A DNA stretch of 64,000 bases. Source: Chitinophagales bacterium (GTDB lineage Bacteria > Bacteroidota > Bacteroidia > Chitinophagales > Chitinophagaceae). The stretch spans positions 620,001-684,000 of the forward strand of contig JACJXR010000001.1 in the NCBI GenBank assembly GCA_020636505.1. Reading direction: 5' to 3'. Shown here piece by piece: positions 24,905-32,113 of this stretch. Position numbers and translations under genes: made by a program. The notes beneath the pieces were generated by a model that saw only the letters and a list, made by a program, of their open reading frames with translations, ran no database searches and had not been told where the DNA came from. Position 1 is the first letter of the stretch. Each line of letters starts with the position of its first letter.

Positions 24905-26850
24905 TTTATCACTAATTTACTTTTAGCATTGCCATCTTTACTCTCCAGTGATAACATATAGACTCCTTTGGGGAAATTACTTACATCAATTTTCATTCCT
25001 TCTGTAGAATTCAATGTTTTCTTAAATACGGTTCTGCCATATATATCCTTAATGGTAATTAGGCTCCCTACAACATTTTCTAAATCAACCTTAATACTAA
25101 TCATATCATGGGCTGGATTTGGGAATATAATCATTGAAAATGTATTGTCTTCAATTAGATTTACATATAAGTTGCATCCTGCAGCTCTTAATCCTTTTTC
25201 TAAAACTTCATCTCGATTATATCTTATCCCTGCAATTGTAGGTACTACGACCGAATCTGGTTCAATCCCAATACGTTGAGTACTATCTTTGTTGCCATAA
25301 AATACACCCAGAGATGAAAATCCAGTAGTAATGTCACGTGTTAAATTCCAATAAGTGATATTACCATCAGCACCTGCTGTTTGACTACCTACTTTTACAG
25401 CATTAGGCATTCCTTCTAGAGTCATTGTATAGTATTCGCCGTGGCTTTGTGTCTGTTCATTTATCAAAATAACAACCTTACCCTGATATGGGTCAGTTCC
25501 CACGAAAGAATTATGATTTTGCCAATAAAATGTTCCAGGATATTGCAAATCTGGATACATCAGTTTTGCATATGTAGCGGAAAGCACCTGAATCAAGCTA
25601 TTTACTGCTGCGTAATTAACTTTGGGGTATTTACGTAGATCAAAGATAATAGCTGATTTATTCTTCAAATCGGTGTACATAGAGGCCACATCAGCCTCTT
25701 CAAGGTTGGATATATTCACATATCCAATATCGCATGGTAATGTTGTCCATTGAATAGTTCTGAGAGAATCTACGGGATAATAATTACTACGATAAAAATC
25801 ATAATCTTGACCTGCTATGATATTACAAGACAGTGTAACGGTGTAACTACTTCCTGTATAGTCTTTAAGCACTAAAGTTTCATTTGTAGAACTTTCTTTA
25901 CTAATGATATACATGCATAGCTCTCTTCTCAATACAGACTCATTACCTGCAGAAATATATTGTTTCAAAGAATCTTCCAATTGCTGAGTAGTTTTTCCAT
26001 CAACGGATAACAATACATCACCTGGAGATACGTTTGGAATCTTTGAAGCAGCAACTACATAATTGTTATCTGCATATATTAAACGTATTGGAGGCATATA
26101 ATATCCAGATGGTCTTGAGTATGCACTGCTGTATGTAAACCCTTCAACATGAGCATCGTCTAGATCAGTTGTAAGCTTTTCTATTAGAAGATATAATGAT
26201 TTAGAATCACTTACAGTATCAAAGGGGACCACATAGTCATGCAAAGAACTGTCCCAAGGTCTATCTAATACATAGTTATATGGATTGAAATAATTTATCA
26301 GATTCCAGTATTTAAATAACAAAAGCAAACGATCATTTGCAGATGGGTATGATTGAGTAGTTATTACATTTAACATTGGGGTGTCAAATGGAAATACTAA
26401 ATAACCATTATAACTTCCTAATTGGTTGTTTTTATCTACCCAACATATTTTATGAGGTCTAAAGTTGTTTTTTATTGTGTCTAACTTTTGCTGTATAGTG
26501 GTACTAAAAACAGGATCCTGAAACCAATTCAAATTCAAATTGTGCTTTAGTTCATCTGGCAAAGTTGTTGGCGGCGGAGTTGTAGCAATAGCCATAGAAC
26601 CAGCTGCTGTAATAATACTATCCAGTATGTTATTAAAATCAGGTTTAGAAGTTACTGTTTTAAGCACTGGTAAGAATCTTGTTAAAACACTATCCCAATT
26701 CACATTACAATTAGATACCTCCGAATGATAATACTTAACATAGCCCCAAACCTTACAAGTATAGTAGAGTTTATCTTGTAATGATACATTCTGAGCATTA
26801 ACCTTAAACATGCTCATTACAAATACAAAAAGTAGAAGAAACCTGCGCAT
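24901..26850 (-). CDS. Secreted S41-family peptidase with T9SS sorting tail
   Basis: 649 residues. A signal peptide (MRRFLLLFVFVMSMFKVNA) is followed by an N-terminal helical region, a PDZ-like stretch with PGDVLLSVDGKT near residue 275, and the S41 (C-terminal processing) catalytic part with YVNISNLEEADV, VILINEQTQSHGEYYTM (nucleophile serine) and the GSQTAGADGN turn. The last 75 residues (IIFPNPAHD, GRTVFKKTL, KGVYMLSLES) match the type IX secretion sorting domain, so it is exported and released or attached to the cell surface. It runs convergent with LanC. A role in trimming the lanthipeptide outside the cell is possible but not shown. Confidence 0.88.
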   Translation of the reverse strand: MRRFLLLFVFVMSMFKVNAQNVSLQDKLYYTCKVWGYVKYYHSEVSNCNVNWDSVLTRFLPVLKTVTSKPDFNNILDSIITAAGSMAIATTPPPTTLPDELKHNLNLNWFQDPVFSTTIQQKLDTIKNNFRPHKICWVDKNNQLGSYNGYLVFPFDTPMLNVITTQSYPSANDRLLLLFKYWNLINYFNPYNYVLDRPWDSSLHDYVVPFDTVSDSKSLYLLIEKLTTDLDDAHVEGFTYSSAYSRPSGYYMPPIRLIYADNNYVVAASKIPNVSPGDVLLSVDGKTTQQLEDSLKQYISAGNESVLRRELCMYIISKESSTNETLVLKDYTGSSYTVTLSCNIIAGQDYDFYRSNYYPVDSLRTIQWTTLPCDIGYVNISNLEEADVASMYTDLKNKSAIIFDLRKYPKVNYAAVNSLIQVLSATYAKLMYPDLQYPGTFYWQNHNSFVGTDPYQGKVVILINEQTQSHGEYYTMTLEGMPNAVKVGSQTAGADGNITYWNLTRDITTGFSSLGVFYGNKDSTQRIGIEPDSVVVPTIAGIRYNRDEVLEKGLRAAGCNLYVNLIEDNTFSMIIFPNPAHDMISIKVDLENVVGSLITIKDIYGRTVFKKTLNSTEGMKIDVSNFPKGVYMLSLESKDGNAKSKLVIN

Positions 26851-27516
26851 ATCTCATGATGACTTTAATACATAAAACTACAATATTTCGAGTGTAATAA
26901 AAAAATATATTAATATGTTATTGTGCAATTAATTTAGAGTAGCGAGCCGAAAAAAGTGAAGGAAGAGTTCTCTACCTCTGACTGAACTGCGAGCACCAAT
27001 TTATGGGGCAGACAGTAAGCATATATGCGATGTCTGCACAGTGCAGGTTATTAGCGTGGCATGTAAATATGCGTTGGCACAGTAGCTCATAACCAAGCGC
27101 AGAAATTGGTAGCGCAGGCGAGCAAGACGATAAGTAACGAATATGATTTACATGGTTAGAAACGATGTAAATCGTATAAGAGTTACGATGAACGGAAATG
27201 ATTACTCTCAAAAACCATGACAAACTTTACTTAAATAAGCATCACAAGTCTTTGTAAAGTCTTTTGATGAGTTGGCATGTGTTTTATGAAGTGATTATTG
27301 GAGAGAATACCATTTTACCTGCGGTAAACTTCATGGGTTTGTTCTTATTGTTGTGTCATCTACAATTGGAAAGAAATATTAAAATAATAGTATATTTTTG
27401 AATTTGAGTGAAAATATTCTACCTTGTCCATAGTTAGTAAGTATATCCTCATGCAATATGGCAGTATTCAATTTAAGAGTGCGCATAAAATTGTTTAATT
27501 GTTTTAAATAAAGGAT
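26851..27516. other. Intergenic region with structured element
   Basis: No gene is supported. The first 90 bp are the divergent 5' flank of the S41 peptidase gene. Positions 26,987-27,117 form a three-way inverted-repeat structure described separately. The rest up to 27,516 is AT-rich; no clear promoter is seen for the defence-like operon starting at 27,517. Confidence 0.5.
26987..27117. ncRNA. Candidate structured RNA or palindromic repeat element
   Basis: Three stems can be drawn. The closing stem is ACCAATTT (26995-27002) with AAATTGGT (27103-27110), extended through a small internal loop by CTGCG (26987-26991) with CGCAG (27113-27117). Inside are a hairpin GCAGACA/TGTCTGC (27008-27014 and 27031-27037) and a hairpin GGTTAT/ATAACC (27046-27051 and 27089-27094). 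All arms are exact. This gives a compact three-way junction. It may be an RNA, a riboswitch-like leader or a repeat element shared with other loci; strand unknown. Confidence 0.5.
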
Positions 27517-27822
27517 ATGTACTACTCTCATTCATTGCATGATGAAAGCCTTGATTTCTTTGAGTCCTTTATACGAGAGATTATTGCTGGCAAAAGCAAC
27601 TATAAGCATTTAGTTGAGCCAATTATTACTGATACTCACTTGTACGTTTTAGGCGACAAAGACATTTATTCTGTTAACCGATCTGGCTTTACAGTTATAG
27701 TTTTTTTGGCAAAAACAGCTACAGATTTCTTTAAAACTATCGATCCAGAGAATGTTTCAGCGAATGATTATAATTACATATTAAATGTAATATCTTCACA
27801 GCGGGAAACGGCTCGGGCATGA
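27517..27822 (+). CDS. Small protein of the metallopeptidase/deaminase operon
   Basis: 101 residues without signal peptide or membrane segment, mixed alpha/beta by eye (HLYVLGDKDIYSVNRSGFTVIVFLAKTATDFF). I do not recognise a family. Its stop overlaps the ATG of the metallopeptidase gene (ATGA, 27819-27822), so translation is coupled. A small partner of that peptidase, such as an inhibitor or sensor, is a fair guess from the arrangement. Confidence 0.65.
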   Translation: MYYSHSLHDESLDFFESFIREIIAGKSNYKHLVEPIITDTHLYVLGDKDIYSVNRSGFTVIVFLAKTATDFFKTIDPENVSANDYNYILNVISSQRETARA

Positions 27823-29003
27823 TTGACTATACACGGCGACTTCTTGATTTACACATATCACAAGCTACGAATTCTTTACATAAGGCTAAGAGTTACAGCT
27901 ATTCCGATAAACATAAGGAAAAGTACCAGTCGGATCTTTACGTCTTATTTGAGAGAATTCAAGAAGCCATAACAAAATCAAATCCAAAAGAAGATACTGA
28001 GATATTCAAATACAAAAAACACCTCGACTTTATATTCAAAAGCTTGGAGTTTTTAGGCAGTAGCACTCTCAATTTGATACCCTATGAAATTGTTGAATGC
28101 CTTAGGTATGCTATGTCTGATTGGGTAGACGAAACCGATAATTATATAATTGTAACTAGCCTCATTAATAATGTTGAAGAGTTTAGTTATGACCCAGAAA
28201 TTGCTTTCAATGATCAGCTTTATAGTGACATTAAAGAGTGCTACGGCGGGTTAACTTTTGAAAGAAAGCTTGTGCAAATTAATCTCCCAAGGTCATTATC
28301 GCGAGATTATCTATCATCAGTGGTACTTTATCATGAATTAGGGCACTTTATTGATATAAAGCTGTCTATAATGGAGAGTTTGGTTTTAGATTTAGAGGGT
28401 AGGTATGTAGGTGAAATTTTTTCAGAGGCAGATATCAATCAAATAAAAGTGTACTTGCCGTTCTTTGAAAGAATAGAGTCTAAGCCTTTTGCAGACTTGA
28501 TTCAAGTACATCTCGCAGAGTATTTTTGTGATTTATTTGCAAGTCAGTATATCGGAGAGGCATCTAACCATTTCTTATCATATGTTACAGAGAAATCTGA
28601 ATATTATGATAGTACACATCCATCAACCACTAATCGCATACAAGTTGTGAAAGATTTTCTTGATGGGAAAGATAATATTATTGTCAAAATTATTAGCGAA
28701 GCTACTAAGCGTGTTACTAAAAAAGATTTAGTTATCAGGTTTCAAAAAATAATTTCGGACGATTTTTATAATCTGTTACCTGTAGAAATAAGCAGTGTAA
28801 ATCAATTGCATGGTATTTATGATTATGCTTGGAAATTGTGGTTAGCATCAACAGAGGAGCTTGAGGCTAAAATGGAACTTCAAAAGCCTATTTCTTCTGA
28901 AAAAGTGTATAGCATAATTAATAATTTAACCGAAAAATCCATTGGGAACTTTATTACACTTCATAAATGGAACAAAGTATACTTGGAGAAAGCAGCTATT
29001 TAA
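27819..29003 (+). CDS. Zinc metallopeptidase-like protein
   Basis: 394 residues, cytoplasmic. A long N-terminal helical part of about 160 residues precedes YHELGH, in which His172, Glu173 and His176 form the zincin motif; the third ligand is likely Glu234 in AEYFCDLFAS, followed by HPSTTNRIQ in the usual place. The family is not named by me. It overlaps the small upstream gene by four bases and the downstream deaminase-fold gene by 37 bases, so all three are one translationally coupled unit. A regulated protease paired with a nucleotide enzyme fits an antiphage role; the substrate is unknown. Confidence 0.75.
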   Translation: MIDYTRRLLDLHISQATNSLHKAKSYSYSDKHKEKYQSDLYVLFERIQEAITKSNPKEDTEIFKYKKHLDFIFKSLEFLGSSTLNLIPYEIVECLRYAMSDWVDETDNYIIVTSLINNVEEFSYDPEIAFNDQLYSDIKECYGGLTFERKLVQINLPRSLSRDYLSSVVLYHELGHFIDIKLSIMESLVLDLEGRYVGEIFSEADINQIKVYLPFFERIESKPFADLIQVHLAEYFCDLFASQYIGEASNHFLSYVTEKSEYYDSTHPSTTNRIQVVKDFLDGKDNIIVKIISEATKRVTKKDLVIRFQKIISDDFYNLLPVEISSVNQLHGIYDYAWKLWLASTEELEAKMELQKPISSEKVYSIINNLTEKSIGNFITLHKWNKVYLEKAAI

Positions 29004-29620
29004 ACGGTGAAAATATTAAGCGTCTTCTTGAAGAGAGAAAATTATTTATCCGCCCATTATTGGAAATGTCCCAAATTGGTGGGGTTGGAATTGATTTTAG
29101 GTTAGGCTATGATTTTTTAGTATCCGTTCAAGGTAGGTATGCATTTATCAATACATCGATGAATAATGATGCTGGTGGTGAAAATGAAAGGAATATTCAC
29201 CATTTCTTCCAAGCCACACGAAGGCAGATTGGTGAAACGTTTATATTGCATCCTCATCAGACAGTACTTGCTACGAGTTTGGAATATGTAAAACTGCCGA
29301 AAGATTGTATTCTTAAATTGAATATGAGGAGTTCATATGCCAGGCTGGGTATAACCGTTTCTACCATTGCACAGCCAGGATATTGTGGATGTTTATCTTT
29401 AGAACTTACTAATACAAACAACAATCCAATAAATCTAACTGTTGGTTCTCGTATTATTCAGGGTTTAATTTATAAAATGAGTAACACTACAGAATACTTT
29501 GATGTTCCAAGGAAATATGTTTGTCATGTAAGACCCGAGCCATCAGCAATTGCGTTAGATAAAGACCTTAAGTATTTAAATGAACTTTGGAAAATTGATA
29601 ATAACATTTCCGATAGTTGA
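28967..29620 (+). CDS. dCTP deaminase / dUTPase-fold protein
   Basis: 217 residues with the trimeric dUTPase/dCTP deaminase fold: VGIDFRLGYDFLV near residue 40, LPKDCILKLNMRSSYARLG with Arg121-Ser122-Ser123, and QPGYCGCLSLELTN with Glu146 at the position of the catalytic glutamate of dCTP deaminase. The usual Asp of the iDPGW motif is Gln here. It may therefore deaminate dCTP or hydrolyse dUTP, or only bind nucleotides. dCTP deaminases are established antiphage effectors that deplete dCTP. The start lies inside the metallopeptidase gene. Convergent with the ImmA/IrrE gene 4 bp away. Confidence 0.85.
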   Translation: MEQSILGESSYLNGENIKRLLEERKLFIRPLLEMSQIGGVGIDFRLGYDFLVSVQGRYAFINTSMNNDAGGENERNIHHFFQATRRQIGETFILHPHQTVLATSLEYVKLPKDCILKLNMRSSYARLGITVSTIAQPGYCGCLSLELTNTNNNPINLTVGSRIIQGLIYKMSNTTEYFDVPRKYVCHVRPEPSAIALDKDLKYLNELWKIDNNISDS

Positions 29621-29624
29621 GTAA

Positions 29625-30524
29625 TTACAGCGTATTACCTTTTTGGGTCAGAATTATTTTGGTCTTAGAGCTTTTTCTTTCTCCAACGGGGTATATAAAA
29701 ACTAACCCTTTATAAGTATTATTGAAGAATTCATAATTAAACTCTACATCTCCATTTCTAGTTTTGAGAGTTATTTTCCCGTCTTTCACAAATCTCCTGT
29801 TATGATAGTAATCCCTTACAAAGGGCCAAGTATAACCTAACCTTACCGGCAGCTCGATAATGCCGAAGGTAGATAAGAATGTGTCGGAAAAAAAAGCATT
29901 TCGTAATCCGCACTCAGGCTTGGTTCCTGTTGGACTGATATTTTCCAGCACAATCAATGAACATCTATTTTTAGAGCATTCCACAAACCTTCTAAGTGAT
30001 GCTTGAATCGAAGCTCCAAAATATTTACCCAACTGCATTGCAGAAGCAATACTTAGGTTTAGTTTCTGGAGTTCATCGATAAATCGGTCATGCTGAAATA
30101 GTGTGACTGTTGCAAAGTAATTTGCCTCTACCTCAAATTCCTCATGGTACTCAATGTCCAACGAGTGATCATCATCGTCCAGTATGTCATGAAATCCCCT
30201 CTGCCAGGGTAATACGTCATGCCCACATTCGTGAAGTTTGACAAAATTCTGCCTATTAAACCCTTGGCTTAAGTCAAGGTATATTGTTTTTTCTTGTCTG
30301 TCCAACAAGCCTCGTACTTTTGATAAAGCTCTTTTTAAAGCGTCAGAGGCTCTAGATATGTAACCTTGATGTATTGTAGCAATATCAATATCGCTTTTGA
30401 CGAGAAGATTTGAATAAGAAATAATCTTATCTACGGGTGTTGGAAATACATCAAGGCTTTTGCTGCTTTTTAATAGGTCAAAAGAAATTCGCTCAATATC
30501 ATCTTTAGAAGTAAGCTCAATCAT
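29625..30524 (-). CDS. ImmA/IrrE-family metallopeptidase
   Basis: 299 residues. The zincin motif LHECGHDVLP places His98, Glu99 and His102, and EVEANYFATV supplies the third ligand (Glu133). ImmA/IrrE proteases cleave XRE-type repressors to switch on mobile elements or stress genes. The C-terminal 130 residues form a small sensor-like part (SPTGTKPECGLRNAFF, PVRLGYTWPFV). Its start overlaps the end of the XRE gene by 8 bp, so they form a pair, and the partner is the likely substrate. Confidence 0.88.
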   Translation of the reverse strand: MIELTSKDDIERISFDLLKSSKSLDVFPTPVDKIISYSNLLVKSDIDIATIHQGYISRASDALKRALSKVRGLLDRQEKTIYLDLSQGFNRQNFVKLHECGHDVLPWQRGFHDILDDDDHSLDIEYHEEFEVEANYFATVTLFQHDRFIDELQKLNLSIASAMQLGKYFGASIQASLRRFVECSKNRCSLIVLENISPTGTKPECGLRNAFFSDTFLSTFGIIELPVRLGYTWPFVRDYYHNRRFVKDGKITLKTRNGDVEFNYEFFNNTYKGLVFIYPVGERKSSKTKIILTQKGNTL

Positions 30525-30858
30525 TCTTCTTTGAAAAACGTAAATATTTTAAATATTGCAGAAGTGCCTGTTCTTCATCATCTGTTAGTTGTTCTGCTGA
30601 AAGTGCAATTGTGTTTAATAATTTACTTTTTGATCGGCCCTCTTTCTGAATAATTCCCGCTGCTGCTAATAATGTATTTAACTCGATTTTGTAAATCTCC
30701 GCTAGTTTATAAAGAACATTTGCAGATGGTCTCTTAATCTTGTCATGCTCTAATTGGCTAAGATATGCGTTGGAGATATTCGTTACTTCCTCAACTTGTC
30801 TTAATGTCAGTGGGATCAACTCACGAGCCTCCTTTAAGGTTTTGCCTAATGACTTCAT
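30517..30858 (-). CDS. XRE-family repressor, partner of ImmA/IrrE
   Basis: 113 residues: a Cro/CI HTH in the first 60 (LGKTLKEAREL, TLRQVEEVTNISNAYLSQL, KLAEIYKIELNTLL), then a linker and a C-terminal helical part ending RFSKKND. It is transcribed divergently from the ubiquitin-like operon, and its own promoter (30875-30906) sits next to an inverted repeat (30909-30958) that also overlaps the opposing promoter, so it probably represses both. Its cleavage by the neighbouring protease would relieve this. Confidence 0.88.
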   Translation of the reverse strand: MKSLGKTLKEARELIPLTLRQVEEVTNISNAYLSQLEHDKIKRPSANVLYKLAEIYKIELNTLLAAAGIIQKEGRSKSKLLNTIALSAEQLTDDEEQALLQYLKYLRFSKKND

Positions 30859-30874
30859 ATAGTTGACTTTGGCA

Positions 30875-30906
30875 CAAAATTAGCTTGAAAATCTAAGAAA
30901 AACAAG
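30875..30906 (-). promoter_or_regulatory. Promoter of the XRE - ImmA/IrrE pair
   Basis: On the minus strand a -7 box TAATTTTG (30875-30882) fits TAnnTTTG, 20 bp after a CTTG -33 element (30903-30906). Transcription would begin near 30868, only about 10 bases before the ATG. Confidence 0.65.
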
Positions 30907-30908
30907 TG

Positions 30909-30958
30909 TTGCTAAATTGTAGATAAATATATTTAGATTTGCTTGGTAAATTTAGCAA
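30909..30958. promoter_or_regulatory. Inverted-repeat operator between divergent promoters
   Basis: Exact 10-bp arms TTGCTAAATT (30909-30918) and AATTTAGCAA (30949-30958), 30 bp apart. One arm abuts the -33 region of the XRE promoter; the other lies in the spacer of the rightward promoter (30943-30973). This placing fits binding by the XRE protein. Confidence 0.6.
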
Positions 30959-30973
30959 GTTTTATTATCTTTG
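30943..30973 (+). promoter_or_regulatory. Rightward promoter toward the ubiquitin-like operon
   Basis: A -7 box TATCTTTG (30966-30973), a full match, follows a TTGG -33 element (30943-30946) by 19 bp. The message would have a leader of about 260 bases before the ubiquitin-like gene (31241), with the hairpin at 31033-31062 inside it. Confidence 0.6.
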
Positions 30974-31023
30974 TGTCATTAAACTTAAAAAGATATGCAT
31001 TTTGATACTAGCTGACGTATAAA

Positions 31024-31117
31024 TAAAAAAAACCCAACTTACCGCGGCAACGGGAAGTTGGGCAAAGGGAAAAAGTTTCGTTGACTTTATGAGGTAACCC
31101 TCATCGCTCCCTTGGTC
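31024..31117 (-). ncRNA. Candidate small RNA opposite the ubiquitin-like operon leader
   Basis: A minus-strand promoter (31124-31154) would start an RNA of about 94 bases. It would hold a small hairpin ATGAGG/CCTCAT (31088-31103) and end at a strong terminator: stem CCCAACTT/AAGTTGGG (31033-31062) followed by a run of eight T. No convincing reading frame fills this RNA. It is antisense to the long leader of the ubiquitin-like operon. Confidence 0.5.
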
Positions 31118-31123
31118 GTGCTC

Positions 31124-31154
31124 CAAAGTAACAGTTTGTTTCAAACTATGCAAA
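31124..31154 (-). promoter_or_regulatory. Promoter of the candidate small RNA
   Basis: On the minus strand TTTG (31151-31154), 19 bp, then TTACTTTG (31124-31131), one mismatch from TAnnTTTG. The spacing is that of Bacteroidota housekeeping promoters. Confidence 0.5.
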
Positions 31155-31240
31155 TGTGACGCGCGAAAAACTGCCCTGGATGAGGCATACTTCCTGCCAC
31201 CTCCAGTAAACATTGGAAGAAACAAATAAACTGTTAAAAA

Positions 31241-31726
31241 ATGAAGCAGAATTTTGAAAATAATAAAGATAAGAATAAAGGCTATAAGCTCTTGTTGAAC
31301 AACAAACAGTATGAGTTTGAGCAGTCTAGTGTAACAGGCTTGGAAATACTGAATAAAGCGGGGCTTACCCCAGTTGAGTGTTATACCCTATATATGAAAC
31401 TGGCAGGCTGTGACTTTGAGAAAATAGGTATAAAAGAAAGTATTGACCTAGCCAATCCGGGTGTTGAGAGGTTTGTTACAAAAGAGCCCGACGTGTTCCA
31501 CTACACTTTGGACGAGGAGCCGGAAACCACTGATCAAAGAGAAATGACAGCCAATGAAATTTTGAAAGCGGGTGGGATTGATCCTGCTACTCATTATTTG
31601 GTTGAAATCAAACCTGATGGCTCACAGTCAAGTTACAAGGGTAAAGGTAATGACAAGATTACTATGAGGTGTCACCCTCGCAGAAAGTTTATCTCTGTAC
31701 TAAATGGACCAACACCTGTTTCCTAA
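31241..31726 (+). CDS. Tandem ubiquitin-like protein (multi-ubiquitin family)
   Basis: 161 residues with two ubiquitin-like units, about 15-79 (YKLLLNNKQYEFEQSSVTG, ILNKAGLTPVECYTLY) and 95-156 (MTANEILKAGGIDPATHYLV, DKITMRCHPRRKFISVLNG). These match the bacterial multi-ubiquitin domain family. There is no Gly-Gly end; the protein stops five residues after a single glycine (Gly156, then PTPVS), so trimming by the JAB domain of the linked JAB-E1 protein would be needed to expose it. The E2-like and JAB-E1 genes follow at once, giving a conjugation cassette of the type implicated in antiphage defence. Confidence 0.85.
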   Translation: MKQNFENNKDKNKGYKLLLNNKQYEFEQSSVTGLEILNKAGLTPVECYTLYMKLAGCDFEKIGIKESIDLANPGVERFVTKEPDVFHYTLDEEPETTDQREMTANEILKAGGIDPATHYLVEIKPDGSQSSYKGKGNDKITMRCHPRRKFISVLNGPTPVS

Positions 31727-31744
31727 CTGCTCAAATAATCTAAA

Positions 31745-32113
31745 ATGGCAAAAGCTGATTTTATCAGTCAGTTGCGGGACTTGGGGTTTGATCCCCAAGA
31801 ACCCGCATCGGACAAGGTTTATTTTGAATATACAGTTCCTGTAGGCCGAAATATAGGTAAGAAAATATTAATGGGCTTCGTTGTTAGTAATGACTTTCCA
31901 ATGAACTGCCCTACAGGACCTCACATATTAGCTATTGACGAAGGGTGGGTAGAGCATCCACAAAACATTCACAACCAAAATTTTGGTGCTAATCTACCTG
32001 TTGGGTTACAACAAGGGTGGAGATACTGGAGTCGTCCATGTCCGTCTTGGAACAACGAACGAACTGTTAGGTATTATTTAGCGCACATTAAAAATGTATT
32101 CATGTCTATATGA
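31745..32113 (+). CDS. E2-like (UBC fold) protein of the ubiquitin-like system
   Basis: 122 residues resembling the prokaryotic E2-family E type. Visible are the strand GKKILMGFVVSNDFPMNCPTG, the HPQNIHN turn (His71) and QQGWRYWSRPCPSWN near the C-terminus, a conserved element of that family. Candidate catalytic residues are Cys55, His71 and Cys99; which one carries the ubiquitin-like protein is unclear. The gene starts 18 bp after the ubiquitin-like gene and overlaps the JAB-E1 gene by four bases (ATGA), so it is translated with it. Confidence 0.78.
   Translation: MAKADFISQLRDLGFDPQEPASDKVYFEYTVPVGRNIGKKILMGFVVSNDFPMNCPTGPHILAIDEGWVEHPQNIHNQNFGANLPVGLQQGWRYWSRPCPSWNNERTVRYYLAHIKNVFMSI

Noticed and set aside
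26972..27223. An 83-residue frame on the minus strand
   Set aside because: It runs through the palindromic three-way structure, and codon pattern and composition do not look coding.
30965..31225. An 86-residue frame on the minus strand before the XRE gene
   Set aside because: It covers a promoter, a small hairpin and a terminator; a short RNA explains the interval better.
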